Assembly: GCF_017592555.1 (NCBI RefSeq)
Contig: NZ_JAGFNS010000001.1
Location: forward strand, 318,654-382,653
DNA from: Actinoplanes flavus
GTDB lineage: Bacteria > Actinomycetota > Actinomycetes > Mycobacteriales > Micromonosporaceae
DNA: 64,000 nt
Direction of reading: 5' to 3'
Numbering within the stretch: the first letter of the stretch is position 1; the number at the start of each line of letters is the position of its first letter. This document shows, one piece after another, positions 34,568 to 43,062 of the stretch. The notes beneath the pieces are model-generated. The model ran no database searches, was not told the DNA's origin, and worked only from the letters and a program-made list of their open reading frames with translations. The position numbers and the translations under genes were made by a program.

Positions 34568-35220
34568 GTCTGCCGCAACGAGCCCGGCGCCGACGGGGTC
34601 GTGTCGTCCAGCAGTTCGGTCAGCGCCGGGGGCCGCTCCGGGTCGACGAAGACCACGTGGGTGGCGGTGTGCTCGGCGTACAGGCGGGACAGGCGGCCGG
34701 CGAGCACCTCGTCCCAGGCCCGGTCCGGCCGGTGCCGCTCCCAGGTCCACCGGTCCGGCAGGTACTCCAGGATCAGGCCGGAGTTGCGCAGCAGCGAGAA
34801 CTCCGGGTTGTCGGTGAGCACCACGGCGCGGTGGTCGGGTTGGACGGTCAGCCGCCGCAGCAACGTCTGGGTGAACTCGCGCAGCGCCGGCAGCTCCAGG
34901 CCCATCGCCACGTACAGGCGGGCCGACTGGGGGCGTTTGCCGGTACGGGTGCGGCGGGCCGGCTTGCCCGGGCGGCCGCGCATCCGGCCGACCAGCCGCC
35001 GGATCAGCCGCGGCGGTCCCTGCAACGGGTCCCGGGCGAAGGAGACCAGGGTGCGGCCCAGCCGGTAGGAGCCGCTGCCGCGCAGCCGCAGGGCCCGGTC
35101 GCGTTCCCGGTCGCGTTCCCCGGCCAGGCCGGCGCAGCGGGTCCGCCAGGCGTCCCGCTCCTGTTCGACGGTACGCAGCCGGACCACGAGCGCCTGCATC
35201 TCCTCGCCACTGTCGGTCAC
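34564..35220 (-). CDS. Coiled-coil protein of the glycan locus
   Basis: 218 residues from GTG 35220 with GGAGG eight bases upstream. The N-terminal about 40 residues form a heptad-like Arg/Glu-rich helix (MQALVVRLRTVEQERDAWRT). A basic segment (RRLVGRMRGRPGKPARRTRT) and an alpha/beta C-terminal part (DHRAVVLTDNPEFSLLRNSG, HVVFVDPERPP) follow. No catalytic motif is evident. It overlaps both neighbours by four bases (GTGA and ATGA) and so is made together with the membrane protein and the double glycosyltransferase; it may scaffold them. Confidence 0.6.
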   Translation of the reverse strand: MTDSGEEMQALVVRLRTVEQERDAWRTRCAGLAGERDRERDRALRLRGSGSYRLGRTLVSFARDPLQGPPRLIRRLVGRMRGRPGKPARRTRTGKRPQSARLYVAMGLELPALREFTQTLLRRLTVQPDHRAVVLTDNPEFSLLRNSGLILEYLPDRWTWERHRPDRAWDEVLAGRLSRLYAEHTATHVVFVDPERPPALTELLDDTTPSAPGSLRQT

Positions 35221-37400
35221 CGTGCATCCTCCGGTCGATCGATGAAGTCCGCCAGCCATCCGGCGGCGTCGGCGGCGCCGCCCCGGGGGGCCACCTCGGC
35301 GCAGCGGCGGCTCAGCGCCTCCCGGACCTCGGCGCGCACCGCCTGGGCCAGGACCCGGTCCAGGTCCGGACCGTCCGGGTCCTCGATGATCAGCGCGGCG
35401 CCGGCGGCCGCCGCGAACCGGGCCCGGCTCACCTGATCGTCCAGACCGGTCTCCCGGTTGGGCAGGAAGACCGCCGGGATGCCGAAGGCGATCAGCTCAT
35501 GGAACGAGTTGTACCCCGAGGCGCTCACCACCAGGTCGAATCCGCGCAGGTACCGGCTCATCGGGTAGAGCTTCACGATCTGCGCCCCCTCCACCGGCGG
35601 CATCGGCTCGGTGGCGATCGCCGACTCGGCCAGCACCAGCTGGAAGCCGGCGGCGCGCAGGTGCCGGGCGATCCGGGCGATCGGCGACGCGATGTCGTTG
35701 ATGTTGCCGGCGCCGAGCTGGAGCAGGGCGGCCGGCCGGTCCGGTTCGATGCCGAGGGCCTGCCGGGCGTCCTCCGGCTCGGCCAGCTCGTCCGGCTCCA
35801 GGTAGGTGATCGGGCCGACCAGCCGCACCCCGGCCCGGTCGGCGACGGTCGGGCCCTCGTCGGCGGCGGCCGCGAACTCGCCCGGCTCCAGGACGTGGTC
35901 GAAGGCGTCCCGCCGCTCGATCCACTCGGTGCCGGTGTCGCGCCGCCACATCGGGCGGCGCACCCACACCCAGGTGATCCCGGGGTGGGCGCGGGCCGCC
36001 GCGACGATGCCGTCGTGCGGCACGCTGTCCACCGCCACGACGGCCGGGCGGTGCAGCTCGATCAGGTACTCGAGACGGCTGCGCAGCAGTTCGGCCCAGT
36101 CGTCACGGGGCAGGCCGAGCGTCTTCCGGGACGGGATGTACTCGGTGAGGAACCCCTCCCGGTGGGCCACCAGGGCGCCGTGCGACTGGGTGGCGATCAC
36201 CACCGGGGTGCCGTCGGGCAGCCGCCGGCCGATCGCCATCAGCCGGGACAGGTGACCGAGGCCGACCCCGTTGTCGCTGACCAGCAGCACCGCCGCCGGT
36301 GGCGGGGGCGGCGGCGGGGCCAGCGCCAGGGGTGGCGGGGCGCCCGGGCGGACGCCGCGGTCGGCCAGCCGGGCCAGGTGTGACGGGTAGCCGAACCGGG
36401 TCTCGACGAACTCGCGGGCCCGCAGCGCCACGGCACGGTAGCGGCCGGGGTCGGCGTACAGGGAGCGGACCAGCGGGACCACCCCCTCAGGGGTGGTGTA
36501 GAGCGCCGCGTCGCCGAACAGCGGCCGGAAGTGCTCACCGATGACCACCGGTACGCCGGCCGCCATCGCCTCCATGATGGTCCGCCCGAACGCCTCGATC
36601 AGGTCGGGGTCGTGGAAGTAGACGAAGAAGTCGATCCCGCGCAGGAACGTGGCCGGCTCCTGGGTGCCGAACTCGATGATCTCCCAGTTCGCCGGGGTGC
36701 GGCCGAGCTTCTCCACGGCCAGCTCGCCGCCGCCGAGGATGCGGACCCGGATGCCCGGCGTGTCCGGGTAGGCCTGGAGCAGCTCCGGCACGGTCCGCGG
36801 CCACTTCACCGGGTCGGGCCGCCCGTGCCGGCCGATCACCGGGACCGCGCCGACCGGGCCGGGCCGGTCGGTCCACCACTCGGACCCGTCGATGATCTCG
36901 TGCCAGTCGGTGGCGGTGAGGGGCGCGCCCGGGTCGGCCCGGAGCACCTCGGCGCGCACCAGCGGGCTGATCGGCGCCCACTCGATGCCAGCCCCGAAGT
37001 AGCCCTCGACCCGCTGCCGGACGGCCGCGAAGTCGTAGTAGCGGGCCGGGTCCTCGGCGTCGCCGGGCGCCTGGTTGAGCACCATCACGGCGCGCCCGGC
37101 ACGGATCGGTGGAACGGTCTTCACGTCCTCGGTGAAGATCCGGGGCTGCCGGACCACCAGCAACCGTGCGGCGATCTCCTCGCCCTCGGCCGCCAGGTAC
37201 ACCGACCCGTCCTTGATCAGCTCGGTGAGCAGCGGATGGAACGGCCCGTTCCGTTTGAGGTGCGGCGACCTCACGTGCACCAGCACCGTGGTGAGCCCGG
37301 CCCGGGCCTGGGCGCGGATCTCCGCGGCGATGCTGGTCGAGGTGCCGCCCGGGTATCGGAAGTCCGAGAGGATCGCCACGTCGTGGACGGTCGCGGTCAT
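35217..37400 (-). CDS. Double glycosyltransferase: GT4-like half fused to a MurG/GT28-like half
   Basis: 727 residues from the ATG at 37400. Residues 1-350 form a GT-B enzyme (SDFRYPGGTSTSIAAEI; FGRTIMEAMAAGVPVVIGE at about 271-289, the GT4 donor-site E..E pattern). A linker of prolines (PPPLALAPPPPPPPAA, about 355-370) leads to a second GT-B enzyme: LVSDNGVGLGHLSRLMAIGR (373-392), LLQLGAGNINDIASP and VSASGYNSFHELIAFGIPAV (625-644), as in MurG-type and UDP-sugar transferases. Two transferases on one chain could add successive sugars. It is divergent from the GT2 gene at 37484 across 83 bases, which probably hold a bidirectional promoter. Confidence 0.85.
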   Translation of the reverse strand: MTATVHDVAILSDFRYPGGTSTSIAAEIRAQARAGLTTVLVHVRSPHLKRNGPFHPLLTELIKDGSVYLAAEGEEIAARLLVVRQPRIFTEDVKTVPPIRAGRAVMVLNQAPGDAEDPARYYDFAAVRQRVEGYFGAGIEWAPISPLVRAEVLRADPGAPLTATDWHEIIDGSEWWTDRPGPVGAVPVIGRHGRPDPVKWPRTVPELLQAYPDTPGIRVRILGGGELAVEKLGRTPANWEIIEFGTQEPATFLRGIDFFVYFHDPDLIEAFGRTIMEAMAAGVPVVIGEHFRPLFGDAALYTTPEGVVPLVRSLYADPGRYRAVALRAREFVETRFGYPSHLARLADRGVRPGAPPPLALAPPPPPPPAAVLLVSDNGVGLGHLSRLMAIGRRLPDGTPVVIATQSHGALVAHREGFLTEYIPSRKTLGLPRDDWAELLRSRLEYLIELHRPAVVAVDSVPHDGIVAAARAHPGITWVWVRRPMWRRDTGTEWIERRDAFDHVLEPGEFAAAADEGPTVADRAGVRLVGPITYLEPDELAEPEDARQALGIEPDRPAALLQLGAGNINDIASPIARIARHLRAAGFQLVLAESAIATEPMPPVEGAQIVKLYPMSRYLRGFDLVVSASGYNSFHELIAFGIPAVFLPNRETGLDDQVSRARFAAAAGAALIIEDPDGPDLDRVLAQAVRAEVREALSRRCAEVAPRGGAADAAGWLADFIDRPEDAR

Positions 37401-37483
37401 GGTCGGGTCAACGAACCGTCCAGGCCCGGCGTCACGCTCCCCGGCCCCGGTGCGTTGATCCTGCCGACAGTTGAGGGGGGTCC

Positions 37484-39868
37484 TTGCGCAGGCAGCACAC
37501 GACACCGGACGCGTACGGCAGGGAACTGCTGGAACGCACTTGGCGGCAACTGACCGCGGTGGCGCCGACGGGGCCCGCCACGGCCGCCCTGCACACTCGG
37601 TCGGCGGCGGCCCGGACACTAATGGCGTACGCCGCCGCCCGCCGCTCCGCCGACGAACTCGTCGCCGCGGCGCGGGACGGACGGCTGTTCCAGGACGCCG
37701 ACCCGTGGACGCTCGGCGAGCTGGCCCGGGTGGTGGCCTGCCAGAACCTGTACCCCGGCGACCGGGCCGACGGGCTGGCCCTGTTCGACTCGCTGCTGCG
37801 CACCTTCGGGCCGGCCGGGGTGGCGCCCCCGCATCAGGGGCTGCACGCCCAGATCGCGTTCGCGGCCGGCGACCCGGTCCGCGTCGCGAAGCTGCTCGCC
37901 GACTATCCGGAGGTGCCCGCGCCGGTCCGTGAGGCGCTGGTGGTCGACCTGGCCACCAAGGACGAGTGGCCGGGCCGGTTCGCCGGGCTGCTGCCCGCCC
38001 CGGGGCTGTCGCTGGACGGAACCGCGGCGACCTCCTTCGACCGGATCCGGTCCGGGACGGTGACCCGCACCGGGTCGGCGCACCGGATCACCACGATCGT
38101 CACGACGTACCGGCCGGGACCGGAACTGATCACGGCGGTCCGGTCCCTGGTGGCACAGAGCTGGACCAACCACGAGATCCTGGTCGTCGACGACGGGTCC
38201 GGAGACGCGTACGGGGCGGTGCTGGCCCGGGCGGCGCAGCTGGACCCCCGGGTACGGATCATCCGGTTGCCCGTCAACGGTGGCACCTACCAGGCCCGCA
38301 ACGCCGGCCTCGACCACGCGAGCGGTGAGTTCGTCACCTTCCAGGACTCCGACGACTGGTCCCACCCGCTGCGGCTGGAACGTCAGGTCACCCCGCTGCT
38401 CGCAGCGGACGGGCCGGTGGCGACCACCTCGGCGGCCATCCGGGTGACCGAGGACCTGGTGGTGACCCGGCCGGGGTTCGCCGAGTTCCGGTCGTACAAC
38501 CTGTCGTCGCTGATGATCCGCCGGGAGGCCGCCCTGGACCGGCTCGGCTACCTCGACCCGGTACGCAAGGGCGCCGACGCCGAGTACGTGGAACGCGCCC
38601 GCGCCGTCTTCGGCCGCCCCGCCGTACGGCACCTGGGCGCCGAGCCGCTGGCCCTGATCCGGCTCGGCGCCGGGTCGCTGTCCGGTTCCGACATCGGGCC
38701 GGGCTGGATGATCCCGGCGCGGCACGCGTACCTCTCCGCCTTCCAGGCCTGGCACACCCGGGTCGCCGCCGGGAAGGAGCCGGCGGTCCGGCCGCGGGCT
38801 CCGCGGCACCGGACGTTCGCCGTGCCCCGCGGTCTGGCCGGGGACGCGGCGGACCGGCGGTCCACCTTCGACGTGATCCTGGCCGGTGACTGGCGGACCC
38901 GCGGTGATCTGGCCTGGCCGGTCGCCGAGCGGGTACGGGCGGTGCTCCGGCCCGGCCGCACGGTCGCCGTGCTGCACCTCGACGAGCTGACCGGCGTCGC
39001 CGGCCGCCCGGCCCGGATCGATCCCGCCCTGCAACAGATGATCAACGCCGGGGAGGTGGACCAGGTGGTGCTCGCCGACGAGGTGCACGCCCGGTTGATC
39101 CTGGTGCACGGCCCGGCCGGGCTCGGGTTCGCGCCCGGCACCCCGTCCGGGGTCCGCGGCGACCTGGTGGTCATCGAGTCCGACCCGGCGTGGGCGCCGG
39201 CCGCCGCGCACTGTGCCGCCGAGGCCCGCCGGCTGTTCGGCGTCGAACCGCTGTGGGCGCCCACCGGACCGACGTCCCGCTCCGGCCTGACCGCCGGCCC
39301 GTTCGGCGCCCGGCTCACCGCCGCCGACCTGCCCGGCACCGTCGACCTGCGCCGCTGGCAGCTGCACCGGCCCGGCCCGCGCGCCGACCGCCCGGTGATC
39401 GGCCGGATCTGCGCGGACGGCCCGGCGGAATGGCAGCGGCTGCGCGGCATCCTGCCCCGGTCCGCGGGCGTCGACGTCCGGATGCTGGACCTCAACCGTC
39501 CGGCCCAGAAGCCGGACCGCGGCTGGCTGGTCTACCGCCCGGCCGACCTGGACACCCGCGGCTTCCTCCACCAGCTCGACTTCTACCTGCACCTGCCGAC
39601 GGACGACGACCCGGCCGACCCGGCCTGCCCCGAGGTGCTGATCGCCATGGCGGCCGGCTGCGTACCGGTCGTGCCGCACCGGTTCGGCCCGGACTTCGGC
39701 CCGGCGGCCGTCTACGCCACCGACGAGGACGTCCCGGCCGTGATCACCCGCCTGCACGGCGACCGGGCCGCCCTGCTCGCCCAGAGCGAGCGGGCCCTGG
39801 CCTTCGCCGAGTCCCATCACGCCCACGCCCGCTACGGGGACGCGGTCACCGCGCTGCTCAAACTCTGA
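37484..39868 (+). CDS. GT2 glycosyltransferase with helical N-domain and GT-B-like C-domain (paralog 1)
   Basis: 794 residues; TTG start with GAGGGGGG upstream. Residues 1-185 are helical with no known fold that I can name. The GT2 domain begins at about 201: RITTIVTTYRPGPELITAVR, VVDDGSG (DxD-type D236/D237) and TFQDSDDWSHPLRLE (about 286-300). After about 450 a third part (FDVILAGDWRTRGDLAWP, CPEVLIAMAAGCVPVVPHRF) resembles the donor half of a GT-B enzyme. The same three-part order and many identical words recur in the gene at 43059, so the two are paralogs. A strong bidirectional hairpin follows. Confidence 0.85.
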   Translation: MRRQHTTPDAYGRELLERTWRQLTAVAPTGPATAALHTRSAAARTLMAYAAARRSADELVAAARDGRLFQDADPWTLGELARVVACQNLYPGDRADGLALFDSLLRTFGPAGVAPPHQGLHAQIAFAAGDPVRVAKLLADYPEVPAPVREALVVDLATKDEWPGRFAGLLPAPGLSLDGTAATSFDRIRSGTVTRTGSAHRITTIVTTYRPGPELITAVRSLVAQSWTNHEILVVDDGSGDAYGAVLARAAQLDPRVRIIRLPVNGGTYQARNAGLDHASGEFVTFQDSDDWSHPLRLERQVTPLLAADGPVATTSAAIRVTEDLVVTRPGFAEFRSYNLSSLMIRREAALDRLGYLDPVRKGADAEYVERARAVFGRPAVRHLGAEPLALIRLGAGSLSGSDIGPGWMIPARHAYLSAFQAWHTRVAAGKEPAVRPRAPRHRTFAVPRGLAGDAADRRSTFDVILAGDWRTRGDLAWPVAERVRAVLRPGRTVAVLHLDELTGVAGRPARIDPALQQMINAGEVDQVVLADEVHARLILVHGPAGLGFAPGTPSGVRGDLVVIESDPAWAPAAAHCAAEARRLFGVEPLWAPTGPTSRSGLTAGPFGARLTAADLPGTVDLRRWQLHRPGPRADRPVIGRICADGPAEWQRLRGILPRSAGVDVRMLDLNRPAQKPDRGWLVYRPADLDTRGFLHQLDFYLHLPTDDDPADPACPEVLIAMAAGCVPVVPHRFGPDFGPAAVYATDEDVPAVITRLHGDRAALLAQSERALAFAESHHAHARYGDAVTALLKL

Positions 39869-39977
39869 GAGCCGGCCGAAGCAACCGGGTGGTGACGGGA
39901 AGGCACCCGAGCGGGCATCGAGACGGGGCGGCGGCAGCCGATGAGAACGGGGCAGGGCCGGAACCCCCTCCCGGCCC

Positions 39978-40035
39978 GCGCGGTGCCCCCGCACCGCGCG
40001 CGTGCCCCCGCCCATCACCCCCGGGCGGGGGCACG
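39978..40035. terminator. Bidirectional double-hairpin terminator
   Basis: GCGCGGTGC (39978-39986) pairs with GCACCGCGC (39991-39999) around CCCC. CGTGCCCCCGCCC (40001-40013) pairs perfectly over 13 bp with GGGCGGGGGCACG (40023-40035), followed on the plus strand by CCCTTTCTC. It sits between convergent genes ending at 39868 and 40043. Confidence 0.8.
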
Positions 40036-40042
40036 CCCTTTC

Positions 40043-42025
40043 TCACACTCGCGGCAGGTGCGGGTCCATCAACGGAGCGACGACCTTGGCGTACGCCTCC
40101 GTCAGGTGATGACTGTCCCGGTAGACCAGGGTGTTCCCGACCACGAGCGGGCACTTCTCGGCGCACAGCCACGGCACCGGGTCGACCACCGGGATCCGGG
40201 CGGCGACCGCGGTGGCGCGCTGGATCTCCCGCCATCGTGGATCGAGCAGCACGTCGCCGCGCGGGGCGGCGCAGCGGAAGATGGCGGTCGACCGGGTGCT
40301 CAGGCAGTCGTCCGGCGCCGGCTTGAAGATCGGCGTGTCGGTCAGCATCGTCACGTGCCGGGAGCTGCGTTTCAGGGCGGCCAGGGTGCGTACCCAGCCG
40401 CTCTGCCAGACGGCGTCCGGGGTGGCCGACGGTTCGGCCAGCAGCTGCCGGTAGTTGACGCTGGACGAGACCACCACGAGCCCGGGCCGCAGTCGCGCGA
40501 TCCGGGCCAGCGCCTCCCGCCGCCAGTCGTCGCACTCCAGGTAGCGGCGCTGGGCCCGGCGCTCGTTGACGGCGATCTCGGCCGGGCTGCACGAGCTGCG
40601 GGTGAAGTTGTAGAGCCGCCAGCCGTGCCGCTGGGCGAGCGCCTCCATGGTGGGGAACCACTGGAGGGCGTGCGAGTCGCCGAACAGCACCACCACCCGG
40701 TCGGAGGCGCGGTCGCCGTAGGCGCAGTCGCTCGTCGGCCGGAACGGTCCGGACAGCCCGACGTGGCAGCCGTCGCGTTGCGGGGCGAGCGACTGCCGGG
40801 CCGCGGCCGCGAAGGTGGGTTTCAGGTTGCGCGGCAGGTCGGTGGCGGTCTGCCCGGCGGCGATCAGCCGGCTCAGGGTGATCGACGGGTCCCCGGCGGC
40901 GGCGACCGCCCGCCGCACGTCGGGGGCGTCGCCCCGGGTGGGGACGGGCGGCGGGTGGGCCATGCCGGCGGCGGCGATCGCGGCGGCCGCGGCGGACAGG
41001 CCGAGCCCGAGGAACAGGCCACGTCGGGGGCGTACGGTCCACAGGCGGTGGTGGCGCACCGGGTTCTCCAGCAGGTGGTGGCTCGCGACGGCGAGTCCCA
41101 GCGCGACGGTGACGGCGGCGGTCCTCGCGGCGAGGCCGGCCGGCGCGATCAGCAGCAGCGGCCAGTGCCACAGGTACCAGCCGTAGGACATCCGGCCGAG
41201 CCAGCGCATCGGCGCCGTCTCCAGCAGCCGGTTGCCGTTCGCCGCGATGACGGCGACGGTGCCGGCGACCGCGAGCCCGGGGAAGGTGTGGCTCTCGTCG
41301 GCGGTGACCGCCCCGAGCAGGACGGCCGCGAGCCCGGCCCAGCCCAGCCACGGCAGCTGCCGCCGGATCGCCAGGTAGCTGAGGATCGCGCCGGCGCCGA
41401 GTTCCCAGGCTCGCCCCTGCGTACCGAAATATCCGGTCTGTTGCAGGCTCCAGGCGAGCGAGGCGACCGTGCCGGCGGTGAGCACCGCCAGCGCCCACCG
41501 GCCCCGGGCCAGCAGGATGAGCAGCGGCCAGACCAGGTAGAACTGCTCCTCCACGGCCAGTGACCAGAAGTGCTGGAACGGCGACGGCGCCGGGTCCCCG
41601 AAGTAGTCGGTCTCGGCGCCGGCGAGCCGCAGGTTCATCGTGTAGGTGGCGGCGGCCAGCGCGTCGTGGGCGAACGAGGCGAACCGGGTGGGCGGCGCCC
41701 AGAACCAGGCGCCGGCCAGGCTCACCAGGATCACCAGGGTGGCCACCGGCAGCAGACGGACGGCCCGGCGCGCGTAGAACCGCACCAGATCGACCCGCCC
41801 GGTCGACGCCATCTCCCGGCGCAGCAGCGTGGTGATCAGGAACCCGGAGACGACGAAGAAGACGTCGACGCCGAGGAACCCGCCGGCCATCCCGGGCACG
41901 CCCACGTGGGCCAGGACGACGAGCAGCACCGCGACGGCGCGCAGCCCCTCGATGTCGCCCCGGTACGCCGGATGCGCCGCGGCGGGCGACGGACGGCTCC
42001 GGCGCCCGGGCAGCGTGATGGTCAT
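40043..42025 (-). CDS. OafA/YrhL-type acyltransferase 3 with C-terminal SGNH domain
   Basis: 660 residues from the ATG at 42025. The N-terminal acyltransferase-3 domain (about 15-370) has ten or so membrane segments and YRGDIEGLRAVAVLLVVLAH, with FFVVSGFLIT, FWSLAVEEQFYLVWPL and SYGWYLWHWPLLL. The C-terminal SGNH-hydrolase-like part shows LFGDSHALQWFPTMEAL (block I Ser) and DSHHLTEAYAKVVAP (catalytic Asp/His). Such enzymes acetylate exported polysaccharides. It lies 2 bases after the methyltransferase gene and ends at the bidirectional terminator. Confidence 0.93.
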   Translation of the reverse strand: MTITLPGRRSRPSPAAAHPAYRGDIEGLRAVAVLLVVLAHVGVPGMAGGFLGVDVFFVVSGFLITTLLRREMASTGRVDLVRFYARRAVRLLPVATLVILVSLAGAWFWAPPTRFASFAHDALAAATYTMNLRLAGAETDYFGDPAPSPFQHFWSLAVEEQFYLVWPLLILLARGRWALAVLTAGTVASLAWSLQQTGYFGTQGRAWELGAGAILSYLAIRRQLPWLGWAGLAAVLLGAVTADESHTFPGLAVAGTVAVIAANGNRLLETAPMRWLGRMSYGWYLWHWPLLLIAPAGLAARTAAVTVALGLAVASHHLLENPVRHHRLWTVRPRRGLFLGLGLSAAAAAIAAAGMAHPPPVPTRGDAPDVRRAVAAAGDPSITLSRLIAAGQTATDLPRNLKPTFAAAARQSLAPQRDGCHVGLSGPFRPTSDCAYGDRASDRVVVLFGDSHALQWFPTMEALAQRHGWRLYNFTRSSCSPAEIAVNERRAQRRYLECDDWRREALARIARLRPGLVVVSSSVNYRQLLAEPSATPDAVWQSGWVRTLAALKRSSRHVTMLTDTPIFKPAPDDCLSTRSTAIFRCAAPRGDVLLDPRWREIQRATAVAARIPVVDPVPWLCAEKCPLVVGNTLVYRDSHHLTEAYAKVVAPLMDPHLPRV

Positions 42026-42027
42026 GG

Positions 42028-43062
42028 TCAGCCGCGGGTGGTGGCCATCGCCGGCGGCCGGGCGAACGCCAGTACCGCGTGCCGGCCGAGCAGCTCGCCC
42101 TCCCGGGTCAGCCCCTCGTACCGCTGCGTCCAGGCGGCCAGTGCGGCCTGCTCGTCGGGCCGCCCGGCGTCGTCGAAGACCACGGTGGCCCGGTCGGCGA
42201 GCCGCTTCTCGATCATGTGCAGGGCCGGGTAGCGGGCGTCCGCGCCGATCGCCTCGGGCGGGCCGTCGATCAGCACGAAGTCGATGTCGTGCAGGTCGGC
42301 CAGCGCCTCCGGGTCGTACCAGGGGTAGTCGCGGCCCTCGATGTTGACCGGGGCGAGCGGCGCCTCCCGCACCTGGGCGACCTTGGTGAGCCCGTGGGCG
42401 GCCAGCGCCTGCCGGGTCCGGTTCGCGTACCCCGGCTCGTGGTCCAGCGAGACCAGCTTGCCACCGGACTTCTCCAGCACGTAGGCGATCCACACCGTCG
42501 AGGTGCCGCTGCCCAGTTCCAGGACCAGGCGCGGTTTGCGGGTCCGGATCAGGTGGAGCAGCTCCAGCAGGCCGGTGGGGTTGAGCGCGAATCCACCGGA
42601 CGACGGCATCGGCGCACGCGGGGTGAAACCCTGGAACAGCTGGACGGTCGCCTCGAACTCGCGGGGCAGCGACCGCAGCTCGGCGGAGCCGGCCTTGTGG
42701 TCGGTGAGCTTCCGGACCAGGGCGATCGCCTCGGCCAGCTCCAGGTGCCGGTCGCCGGCGGTGAGCCGTTCCCGCTCCACGGCGGCGACCAGGCGGCGCT
42801 GCATCTCCTCGACCGTGGTGCGCAGGGCCTGCTGGGCGGCGACGCCGGCCTTCTGCACCTTGGCGAGACGCCGGTACACCAGCAGCAGCCCGGCCACGAT
42901 CACGGCGCCGAGCAGCGCGATCAGGGCGACGGCGATCTTGTCGTACCCGGTGAGCGCGGTGGCCACGGCCCCGGCGCAGAGGGCGCCGGCGGACACCGGC
43001 ACCGCGACCTGCGGACTGGTCAAACGTGGCAGCCGGCGACGTGTTCGGCTCAGGGTGCTCAT
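42028..43062 (-). CDS. Membrane-anchored class I SAM-dependent methyltransferase
   Basis: 344 residues from the ATG at 43062. Two hydrophobic segments (about 20-60: AGALCAGAVATALTG, VALIALLGAVIVAGLLLVY) are followed by a coiled coil (about 65-125) and then a methyltransferase fold: LVLELGSGTSTVWIAYVLEK (SAM motif I), KLVSLDHEPGYANRTRQ, FVLIDGPPEAIG and TVVFDDAG. The pattern is of the Methyltransf_24 type. It may methylate a glycan or lipid intermediate at the membrane. It overlaps the upstream GT2 stop by 4 bases (ATGA). Confidence 0.83.
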   Translation of the reverse strand: MSTLSRTRRRLPRLTSPQVAVPVSAGALCAGAVATALTGYDKIAVALIALLGAVIVAGLLLVYRRLAKVQKAGVAAQQALRTTVEEMQRRLVAAVERERLTAGDRHLELAEAIALVRKLTDHKAGSAELRSLPREFEATVQLFQGFTPRAPMPSSGGFALNPTGLLELLHLIRTRKPRLVLELGSGTSTVWIAYVLEKSGGKLVSLDHEPGYANRTRQALAAHGLTKVAQVREAPLAPVNIEGRDYPWYDPEALADLHDIDFVLIDGPPEAIGADARYPALHMIEKRLADRATVVFDDAGRPDEQAALAAWTQRYEGLTREGELLGRHAVLAFARPPAMATTRG

